In this document: in pieces, positions 7,396 to 14,955 of the stretch | Position numbering within the stretch: position 1 is the first letter of the stretch | Layout of the letters: each line of letters starts with the position of its first letter | NCBI GenBank assembly: GCA_937975235.1 | Contig: CALJUZ010000133.1 | Span: 1-14,955 of the forward strand | Reading direction: 5' to 3' | DNA length: 14,955 bases | Origin: CALJUZ01 sp003387805 | Lineage (GTDB): Bacteria > Bacillota > Limnochordia > Limnochordales > ZCTH02-B6 | The notes under the pieces: model-generated | What the model saw: the letters and a program-made list of their open reading frames with translations, nothing else | What the model was told of the DNA's origin: nothing | Databases searched by the model: none | Program-made: the position numbers and the translations under genes

Positions 7396-8607
7396 TTGGC
7401 GCGTGAAGTTCGCTTGAGCCTGTCCGGCGAGGAGTTCGCTCGGAGGCGGCGGAAACTGTTCGAGCGGCTGCAGACGGGGACCGCGGGCGGCGTCGACGCG
7501 GTCGTTTTGTTTTTGCCCCACAACGTGTCGTACTTCGCCCGGTTCGGCTTCATGGTGACGGAGCGTCCCGTCGCGCTGCTGCTGACGCCGTCCGACGCCG
7601 TCTTGGTGGTTCCGCGCCTGGAGAAGGAGCATGCCGAGGCGCTGGCGTTGGCGGACGACGTGGTGGATTACCCCGAGTACCCCGACATGCGGCACCCCAT
7701 GGACTTCCTGCGGGACGTGCTGCTCGGCCGCGGGCTGGCCCGGGCCGTCATCGGCTGCGACGCGCCGGGAGCGCCGCAGGTGTTCGGGTACAGGGGCCCG
7801 GGCTTGGCGGATCTGCTGCCGGATGCGCGCCTCGTCCACGTCCTGGACGACATCGAGGCGCTGCAGATGATCAAGTCCGCGGAGGAGCTGGAGCTCATCG
7901 AGCTCAGCGCCCGGTGGGGACATCGGGCCCATGAGCTGCTGCAGCAGTACGCGGAGCCGGGCGTGGGCGAAGTGGAGCTGTCCATGCGGGCGTCCTTCGA
8001 CGCCACCGTGGAGATGCTGGAGGCGCTGGGCCCGGGCTACGTGCCGCAAAGCTGGGAGAAGGCCGGCGCGCAGGCCGGATTCCACGGCCAGGTGGGCGAG
8101 CAGTCGGCGCTGCCGCACGTCTTGACCTCCAACGCCCGCCTGCAGCCCGGCGACGTGCTGGTCACCATCGCCACCGCCACCGTGGCCGGCTACGGCAGCG
8201 AGCTGGAGCGGACGATGTTTATGGGCGAACCGTCGCCCGAGCAGCGGCGCTTCTTCGAGCTCATGCTGGAGGCGCGGGCGGCGGCGCTGGAGGTGATGCG
8301 CCCCGGCGTGGCCTGCTCGGCGGTGGACGCGGCGGTGCGGGACTTTTTCCGGGCCCACGGGCTCATGGCGTTCTGGCGGCATCATACCGGCCACGGCCTG
8401 GGGCGCCTGCTGCACGAGCCCCCGTACTTGGACGTGGGCGACCGGCGAGTGCTGGAGCCCGGCATGGTCGTGTCCGTGGAACCGGGCATCTACGTGCCCG
8501 GGCTGGGCGGCTTCCGCCACTCGGACACCGTCGTCGTCACCCATGACGGCGTCCGGTTCATCACCACCTACCCGCGGTCGCTGGAGGAATTGGTGATTCC
8601 GTGCTGA
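7396..8607 (+). CDS. M24-family (creatinase/prolidase fold) protein with altered metal site
   Basis: 403 aa, with a creatinase-type N-terminal domain (about 1-150) and a pita-bread M24 domain (about 160-395). The TTG 7396 start lacks a strong ribosome-binding site and lies 6 bases after the permease stop, so it is probably coupled to it. The substrate-site ALPH (238-241), GHGLG (H333), LLHEPP (H340) and VEPGIY (E362) are conserved as in Xaa-Pro dipeptidases. However, the position of the first metal-ligand Asp is I258, the second Asp is E269 (in SELERTMF), and the last ligand Glu is S376 (in FRHSDT). The LERT-F pattern recalls creatinase, a metal-free amidinohydrolase of this fold. The protein may therefore hydrolyse a C-N bond without metal, or may not be a peptidase. 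Its place in the operon suggests it acts on the imported compound. The fold is sure; the reaction is not. Confidence 0.82.
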   Translation: MAREVRLSLSGEEFARRRRKLFERLQTGTAGGVDAVVLFLPHNVSYFARFGFMVTERPVALLLTPSDAVLVVPRLEKEHAEALALADDVVDYPEYPDMRHPMDFLRDVLLGRGLARAVIGCDAPGAPQVFGYRGPGLADLLPDARLVHVLDDIEALQMIKSAEELELIELSARWGHRAHELLQQYAEPGVGEVELSMRASFDATVEMLEALGPGYVPQSWEKAGAQAGFHGQVGEQSALPHVLTSNARLQPGDVLVTIATATVAGYGSELERTMFMGEPSPEQRRFFELMLEARAAALEVMRPGVACSAVDAAVRDFFRAHGLMAFWRHHTGHGLGRLLHEPPYLDVGDRRVLEPGMVVSVEPGIYVPGLGGFRHSDTVVVTHDGVRFITTYPRSLEELVIPC

Positions 8608-8736
8608 ACGGGCACCGCAGGGGGAAGGCCGGAGCGCTGGGGCGGCGGCCGGCGGGCCGGCGCGAGCCGTGCCAAGGAACGGAACGTACTCCGGTCGAAG
8701 GGCGTCGGAAGCGGCGTCCGTGAAGGGATGACGCAG
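8608..8736. other. GC-rich intergenic segment before palindromic element
   Basis: This is the first part of the 290-base gap between the M24 gene and the aminotransferase gene. It contains short GC-rich self-complementary stretches (for example GCCGGC repeats around 8650-8665) but no T tract marking a terminator, no clear promoter and no open frame with family features. Confidence 0.4.
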
Positions 8737-8868
8737 GGGCCTCCGGGGTGCCGTTCCGGGGGCGTTGCCGAGCCGCCGGAGCAGGAGAGCGCAGGCGGCT
8801 CGGCATCGAGCGAGCGGAGGCCAGGAGGGCCGGAGCGAGCGTCCCCCGGAACGGCACCCCGGAGGCCC
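8737..8868 (+). repeat. Long palindromic repeat element with nested hairpin
   Basis: Outer arms 8737-8762 and 8843-8868 are perfect 26-base inverted repeats. Inside, a second perfect 12-base inverted repeat (8766-8777 with 8794-8805) forms a nested hairpin. The stretch 8743-8797 recurs exactly, inverted, at 1-55, so the element is dispersed rather than unique. It encodes no recognisable protein; the frame through it that joins the downstream enzyme is an artefact of the high GC content. It lies 29 bases upstream of the aminotransferase start. It could be a REP-like non-autonomous mobile element or a transcript-stabilising or terminating structure; there is no T tract after the right arm. Confidence 0.85.
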
Positions 8869-8897
8869 AAAAGTACCATCTTAGGGAGGCGCGATCC

Positions 8898-10079
8898 ATG
8901 AGCTCCGAGCCGACGACTTGGCAAGAACTCCGCGACACCATCCCGGCCCTCCGGCACCAGACTTACCTGAACACCGGCGTCTCCGGCCCGCCCCCCGCCT
9001 TCGCCCTGGAGGAAGAGCTGCGCTGGACCCGCTGGCTGGCCGAAACCGGCCCCGGCCGCCCCGACGTCATGCAGGCCGCCTTCGACGAGCTGGACCGGGT
9101 GCGCGCCACCCTGGCCCGGTTCATCGGCGCCGACGCCGACGAGGTGGCTTTGACGCAAAGCTGCAGCAACGGCATGGCCGTCGTCGCGGCGGGCCTGGAC
9201 TGGCGGCCCGGCGACGAAGTGCTCGTTTCCGAAGAGCTGGAGCACATGTCCGGCCTGCTGCCGTGGTACGACCTGGAGCGGCGCCGGGGCGTCGTCGTGC
9301 GCACCGTGCCCGCCCGGGAGGGCGCCGCGAAGGCCGAAGACTTCGAGGGGGCCATCACGGACCGCACGAAGCTCATCTGCATGAGCCACGTGGCTTACAA
9401 CACCGGCGCGCGGCTGCCCGTCGAGGAAGTGGCCCGCCTGGCCCGGGAGCGCGGCGTTTTGCTGCTGGTGGACGGCGCGCAGGGGCCGGGCAACGTGCCC
9501 GTGGACGTTCACGCCATGGGCGCCCATTTCTACGCCGCGGCGGGCCAAAAGTGGCTGCTGGGCCCCGACGGCACCGGCGTGCTGTACGTTGCCAAAGGCG
9601 CGTTGGAAACCGTGCAGGCCACCCATCTGGGCTGGGCTTCTTTCGAGCACCAGCCGGGCACGCCCGTGCGGGAGCTGCGGCTGCACGAAGGCGCCCGCCG
9701 CTTTGAGGTCGCGGGCAAACACGTGCCGTCCCTGGCGGCGCTGCGGCGTTCCACGGAGGCGCTGCTGTCCCTCGGCATGACGGCCGTCGAAAGCCGCATT
9801 CGCGAGCTGGCGGCCCGTTTCCGGGCCGGCCTCGGCCGCATTCCCGGGGTTGACGTGGTCACGCCCGCCGACCCTGACCTTTGGTCCGGGCTGGTGGTCT
9901 TCCGCATCGACGGCGTCGACGTGGAGGACGCGGTGGCGCGGCTGTGGGAGCGGCGCCGCATCGTCATCCGGTGGATTCCGTCGCCGCGGGCGCTCCGGGC
10001 GTCGTTCCACGTGTTCAACACGGAGGACGAGGTCGACGCCCTGGTGGAGGCCGTGGCGGACTTGGCGCGGGCCCGCTGA
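8898..10079 (+). CDS. Class V aminotransferase-family PLP enzyme
   Basis: 393 aa, fold-type I PLP enzyme of the class V group that includes cysteine desulfurases and isopenicillin N epimerase. ATG 8898 is chosen for the GGGAGG site (8884-8889) 8 bases upstream; a longer in-frame version would translate the palindromic repeat. Visible are YLNTG near the N terminus (23-27), SHVAYNTG (163-170), the cofactor-binding Asp in LLVDGAQ (D192) and the Schiff-base lysine in AGQKWLLG (K218). The C-terminal part (VIRWIPSP, then RASFHVFNTEDEVDAL) lacks the catalytic cysteine of cysteine desulfurases, so an epimerase, lyase or transaminase acting on an amino compound is more likely. It follows the importer and M24 genes on the same strand but is separated by 290 bases and the repeat, so a shared pathway is only a guess. 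Confidence 0.85.
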   Translation: MSSEPTTWQELRDTIPALRHQTYLNTGVSGPPPAFALEEELRWTRWLAETGPGRPDVMQAAFDELDRVRATLARFIGADADEVALTQSCSNGMAVVAAGLDWRPGDEVLVSEELEHMSGLLPWYDLERRRGVVVRTVPAREGAAKAEDFEGAITDRTKLICMSHVAYNTGARLPVEEVARLARERGVLLLVDGAQGPGNVPVDVHAMGAHFYAAAGQKWLLGPDGTGVLYVAKGALETVQATHLGWASFEHQPGTPVRELRLHEGARRFEVAGKHVPSLAALRRSTEALLSLGMTAVESRIRELAARFRAGLGRIPGVDVVTPADPDLWSGLVVFRIDGVDVEDAVARLWERRRIVIRWIPSPRALRASFHVFNTEDEVDALVEAVADLARAR

Positions 10080-10123
10080 CCGCCCGGAGCCGGCCGGCTT
10101 AGGAAAAAGCGGCAATTTTCCTC
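10080..10123 (+). promoter_or_regulatory. Inverted repeats and AT-rich patch just upstream of the ctsR promoter
   Basis: A 12-base palindrome AGCCGGCCGGCT follows the aminotransferase stop (10088-10099). An AT-rich inverted repeat follows it (AGGAAAA 10101-10107, TTTTCCT 10116-10122), ending 1 base before the -35 hexamer. The AT-rich patch could act as an UP element, or the hairpin as a weak terminator for the gene upstream. Confidence 0.3.
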
Positions 10124-10151
10124 TTGCGCGCATACCCACGTATGGTATAAT
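10124..10151 (+). promoter_or_regulatory. Housekeeping-type promoter of the ctsR operon
   Basis: A perfect -10 hexamer TATAAT (10146-10151) is preceded by TGG, giving an extended -10. TTGCGC (10124-10129) lies 16 bases upstream as a partial -35. It sits directly before the CtsR operator and about 70 bases before ctsR, in an AT-richer patch of an otherwise GC-rich region. Confidence 0.85.
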
Positions 10152-10164
10152 CGAAACCGCAGAA

Positions 10165-10181
10165 AGTCAAAGAAGGTCAAA
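10165..10181 (+). promoter_or_regulatory. CtsR operator (heptad direct repeat)
   Basis: AGTCAAA-GAA-GGTCAAA exactly fits the known CtsR operator consensus (RGTCAAA, a 3-base spacer with central A, RGTCAAA). It begins 13 bases after the -10 hexamer, so bound CtsR would cover the transcription start and early transcribed region. This implies autorepression of the whole ctsR-mcsA-mcsB-clpC operon and release on heat or protein stress. Confidence 0.93.
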
Positions 10182-10223
10182 TGACGTCAGGCCGCACCAC
10201 AGGCCGTGCCGTGGAGGGTTTCG

Positions 10224-10757
10224 ATGGGAAGTCTCACGGATCGCATCGAGGCGTATATTATGCGCCTTTTGGCCCGTTCGGACGACGGGTACGTGGAAGT
10301 GCGCAGGTATGAACTGGCGGATCGGTTCGAGTGCGTGCCGTCCCAGGTGACGTACGTGCTCTCCACCCGGTTCACGCCTGACCGGGGCTTTTTCGTCGAA
10401 AGCCGCCGAGGCGGAGGCGGCTACATCCGCATCGTCGCCCGCCATCCGCAGCCGCGGCAGGACGGCCTCGACACGGCGTGGAAGCGGCTGGGGCCGTCGC
10501 TGACCGAGGCCGAGGCCGACGGCCTGCTCCAGTACCTGGAGCGGCTGGGCCTGGCCAGCCGGCGCCAGACGACGGTGGCCCGTCAGGTGATGCGCTACGA
10601 GGCTCAGCGCCTTGAGCCGCCCATGGACGGGGTCATGCGGGCGGCCATGCTCAAGGGCATGCTAGTCATGCTCTCGGGTTCCGCCCACGGGTCCGCCGGG
10701 CGGGCCGGCGCGCCGCCCCGGAACGGCGCCGGCGGGCGCGGCGGCGACATACGATAA
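10224..10757 (+). CDS. ctsR: Transcriptional repressor CtsR
   Basis: Repressor of class III heat-shock genes. ATG 10224 is preferred over 10206 because GGAGG (10213-10217) lies 6 bases upstream and MGSLTDRIEAY matches the family start. The N-terminal winged helix-turn-helix contains ELADRFECVPSQVTYVLSTRF (about 30-50, cited by its ends) and the glycine-rich wing RRGGGGYIRI (61-70). R62, just before the glycines, matches the position of the arginine reported as a McsB phosphorylation target in CtsR. The C-terminal dimer domain runs to about residue 150 (MLKGMLVML). The usual family length is about 150-155 aa; here a Gly/Ala/Arg-rich tail (151-177) follows, which looks unstructured. It is the first gene of its operon and is preceded by its own operator. 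mcsA begins 18 bases after its stop. Confidence 0.95.
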   Translation: MGSLTDRIEAYIMRLLARSDDGYVEVRRYELADRFECVPSQVTYVLSTRFTPDRGFFVESRRGGGGYIRIVARHPQPRQDGLDTAWKRLGPSLTEAEADGLLQYLERLGLASRRQTTVARQVMRYEAQRLEPPMDGVMRAAMLKGMLVMLSGSAHGSAGRAGAPPRNGAGGRGGDIR

Positions 10758-10775
10758 GAGGAAGGGGGCGGCTGC

Positions 10776-11288
10776 ATGCTCTGTGAACAGTGCAAGCAGG
10801 CGCCGGCGACGGTGCACATCACCCAAATCGTGAATGATACAAAACGCGAAATGCACTTGTGCGAGGACTGCGCGGGCCAAGTGGCCGGCGAGACGGGCAC
10901 GGCCTGGCCGGGCATCAGCTTCAGCAAGCTGCTGGGCGGCCTTTTGGCGCCCGAGGCCGTGGCCGGGCTGGCCACGGCGGCGCCCGCTTCGGGCGGCCGC
11001 TGCCCCAACTGCGGCCTGAGCTTCGCGGATTTCCGCCGCTTGGGCCACCTGGGCTGCAGCGAATGCCACGTGGTGTTCTCGCAGCAGCTGGAGCCGGTGC
11101 TCCGCCGCATTCACGGCAGCACCGTCCACGCGGGCAAAATCCCCGCCCGCCAGGCGGGCCCGCTCCGGCTGCAGCGGGAGCTGGAGGGGCTGAGGCAGGA
11201 GTTGAAAGAAGCTATCGGTAAAGAGGACTACGAGCGGGCGGCGGTGCTGCGGGACCGCATCCGCCTGCTGGAACGCCACGGGGGGTAG
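10776..11288 (+). CDS. mcsA: McsA, zinc-binding activator of the arginine kinase McsB
   Basis: 170 aa, the usual size for McsA. Four CxxC pairs (C3/C6, C29/C32, C76/C79, C94/C97) form two treble-clef-like zinc sites, and a C-terminal UVR motif (about 133-166, with KEDYERAAVLRDRI) gives a helical hairpin for protein contact. In Bacillota, McsA binds and activates McsB and links it to ClpC and CtsR. ATG 10776 has a purine-rich site (GAGGAAGGGGG, 10758-10768) 7 bases upstream. The linker between the two zinc sites (about 40-72) is Ala/Gly-rich. mcsB starts 4 bases after the stop, which is typical of the operon. Confidence 0.94.
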   Translation: MLCEQCKQAPATVHITQIVNDTKREMHLCEDCAGQVAGETGTAWPGISFSKLLGGLLAPEAVAGLATAAPASGGRCPNCGLSFADFRRLGHLGCSECHVVFSQQLEPVLRRIHGSTVHAGKIPARQAGPLRLQRELEGLRQELKEAIGKEDYERAAVLRDRIRLLERHGG

Positions 11289-11292
11289 GGCC

Positions 11293-12366
11293 GTGTCTTT
11301 GCAGGATATCGTCAACCGCCCCGTGAGCCAGTGGATGCGCGGCGTCGGGCCCGACCGGGACGTGGCGCTGGGCAGCCGCATCCGGCTGGCCCGCAACCTG
11401 ACCCGCATCCCGTTTCCCGGCGTGGCCGGCGACGAGCAGGCCGCCGAGGTGGTGCGCCGGGTGCGCGCCGCGGTGGAGCAGTCGCCCGAGCTGCGGCATC
11501 TCAACTTCGTGGAAATCAGCAGCCTCAGCCCGCTGGATCGGCATTTGCTGGTGGAGCGGCACCTGATCAGCCCGCGGCATGCGCAGGACGTGAAGCACAA
11601 AGCCGTGGTGCTGCGGGATGACGAAGTCGTCAGCGTCATGGTCAACGAAGAAGACCACGTCCGCATCCAGGTGCTGATGCCCGGCCTGCAGCTGATTGCG
11701 GCGTGGGAGCTGGCCGACAAGGTGGACGATGCGTTCGAGCAGCATTTGCCGTATGCTTTCCATGAGGAACGGGGTTATCTGACGGCGTGCCCCACCAACG
11801 TGGGCACGGGGCTTCGGGCCAGCGTGATGGTGCACTTGCCGGCGCTGGTCAGCACGGATCAGATCAACCGCATCATCGGGGCCGTGGGCAAGTTCGGCCT
11901 GACGGTGCGGGGGCTGTACGGCGAGGGGACCCAGGCGCTGGGCAACATCTTTCAGTTCTCCAACCAGGTCACCCTCGGGCATGCTGAAATGGACATTATT
12001 CAGCACCTGATCAACGTGACCCGGCAAGTCATCGACCAAGAGCGCGAGGCCCGGCAGACGATGCTGAAGCGGAGCAAGACGCTGCTGGAGGACCGGGTCA
12101 ACCGGGCCTACGGCATTTTGGCCTACGCCCGGGTGCTGTCCAGCCAGGAAGCGCTGCAGCATTTGTCCGACGTGCGGCTCGGCATCGACCTGGGGTTGAT
12201 CGACGGTCTGAAGCCGGAGATCTTGCAGGAACTGCTGGTGGCCATCCGCCCGGCGCATTTGCAAAAGCGCGTGGGGCGGGAGCTGACGCCGGCGGAGCGG
12301 GACGTGCTGCGGGCGACGCTGATTCGGGAACGCATCGCGGCAGCGTCGAAGGACGGAAAACAGTAG
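11293..12366 (+). CDS. mcsB: Protein arginine kinase McsB
   Basis: 357 aa, full length for McsB, a phosphagen-kinase-fold enzyme that phosphorylates protein arginines using ATP and so marks proteins for ClpC-ClpP. GTG 11293 follows mcsA by 4 bases, with a G-rich site overlapping the mcsA stop. GSRIRLARNL (27-36) is the nucleotide-site arginine motif. The catalytic-loop cysteine is C166 in CPTNVGTGLRASV, and NVGTG is the family signature. The C-terminal RDVLRA (336-341) fits the RDxxRA allosteric phosphoarginine-binding motif known in bacterial McsB. All key motifs are present, so the enzyme should be active. It should act with the upstream McsA on CtsR and on misfolded proteins, which the downstream ClpC would unfold. 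Confidence 0.95.
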   Translation: MSLQDIVNRPVSQWMRGVGPDRDVALGSRIRLARNLTRIPFPGVAGDEQAAEVVRRVRAAVEQSPELRHLNFVEISSLSPLDRHLLVERHLISPRHAQDVKHKAVVLRDDEVVSVMVNEEDHVRIQVLMPGLQLIAAWELADKVDDAFEQHLPYAFHEERGYLTACPTNVGTGLRASVMVHLPALVSTDQINRIIGAVGKFGLTVRGLYGEGTQALGNIFQFSNQVTLGHAEMDIIQHLINVTRQVIDQEREARQTMLKRSKTLLEDRVNRAYGILAYARVLSSQEALQHLSDVRLGIDLGLIDGLKPEILQELLVAIRPAHLQKRVGRELTPAERDVLRATLIRERIAAASKDGKQ

Positions 12367-12370
12367 GAAC

Positions 12371-12377
12371 AGGACGG
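12371..12377 (+). promoter_or_regulatory. Ribosome-binding site of clpC that selects ATG 12386
   Basis: AGGACGG, one base off AGGAGG, lies 8 bases before ATG 12386 but only 2 before ATG 12380 and immediately before GTG 12377 overlaps it. The protein from 12386 begins MFGRFTERAQKV, matching other ClpC proteins. Confidence 0.55.
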
Positions 12378-12385
12378 TGATGAGC

Positions 12386-14824
<2,439 letters not shown>

Positions 14825-14864
14825 CCTCGGCGGCGAGGCCGACAAGATGTCGCTCGAGGGAAGG

Positions 14865-14894
14865 CGAGCCCGGGCTTCGTGTCCGGGCTCGTTT
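14865..14894 (+). terminator. Probable intrinsic terminator of the ctsR-clpC operon
   Basis: Perfect 9-base arms CGAGCCCGG (14865-14873) and CCGGGCTCG (14883-14891) enclose a 9-base loop and are followed by TTT. The T tract is short but the stem is strong and sits 40 bases after the clpC stop. The remaining bases to the window end (14895-14955) show no gene. Confidence 0.6.
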
Positions 14895-14955
14895 CGCGCC
14901 CGTAGCGGCTGTCCGGCCTCCTTCGAACCGTGGCCCATTCGCAGAGGCGCGACGG

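Noticed and set aside
6442..8544. 700-codon open frame on the - strand opposite the permease and M24 genes
   Set aside because: It is antisense to two well-supported genes, has no recognisable motif or ribosome-binding site, and has biased composition. The other long - strand frames (271-2025, 3904-5469, 8568-10139, 11212-12387) were rejected for the same reason.
8737..8868. T-box or other riboswitch upstream of the PLP enzyme
   Set aside because: No T-box sequence, specifier arrangement or T tract is visible, and the same sequence recurs inverted at the window start, which points to a dispersed repeat.
8748..8897. 50-residue N-terminal extension of the class V PLP enzyme
   Set aside because: It translates the palindromic repeat. 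The ATG at 8898 has a good ribosome-binding site and gives the normal family N terminus.
8898..10079. Cysteine desulfurase (IscS/SufS/NifS)
   Set aside because: The catalytic cysteine segment before the C-terminal RASFHVFNTEDE part is missing, although the PLP site is intact.

Overview
The window looks like chromosomal DNA from a high-GC, low-branching member of the Bacillota (Symbiobacterium, Limnochordia or Thermaerobacter-like). Two things support this: the intact operon ctsR-mcsA-mcsB-clpC with its CtsR operator, an arrangement characteristic of Bacillota, and the very strong G/C preference at third codon positions. That same bias creates long antisense reading frames, which are not genes. 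All genes are on the + strand and no RNA gene, CRISPR array or transposase was seen. The species cannot be fixed from the sequence.

Region 1 (1-8607) is a nutrient-uptake block. Two paralogous ABC importer units of the dipeptide/glutathione (Dpp/Opp/Gsi) class lie in tandem, each in the order solute-binding protein, DppB-type permease, DppC-type permease (226-3739 and 3931-7389). Neither unit has the ATP-binding subunits. In both, a strong hairpin followed by T residues sits between the binding-protein gene and the first permease gene, as expected for a device that makes more binding protein than permease. Neither binding protein has a lipobox cysteine. Six bases after the second unit is a creatinase/prolidase-fold (M24) protein whose metal-ligand positions are largely replaced.

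Region 2 (8608-10079) holds a long palindromic element (8737-8868) and then a fold-type I PLP enzyme of the class V aminotransferase family. A 55-base inverted copy of part of the palindromic element forms the first 55 bases of the window, so the importer block is bracketed by oppositely oriented copies of one repeat.

Region 3 (10080-14955) is the protein quality-control operon. An extended -10 promoter is followed by an exact CtsR operator (AGTCAAA-GAA-GGTCAAA), then ctsR, mcsA, mcsB, clpC and a probable terminator. In characterised Bacillota, CtsR represses the operon, McsA activates the arginine kinase McsB, McsB phosphorylates CtsR and damaged proteins, and ClpC with ClpP (not in the window) degrades the tagged proteins.

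I found no wholly new system. The points most worth a second look are the bracketing palindromic repeat, the degenerate M24 active site, and the duplicated ATPase-less importers with matching internal terminators.
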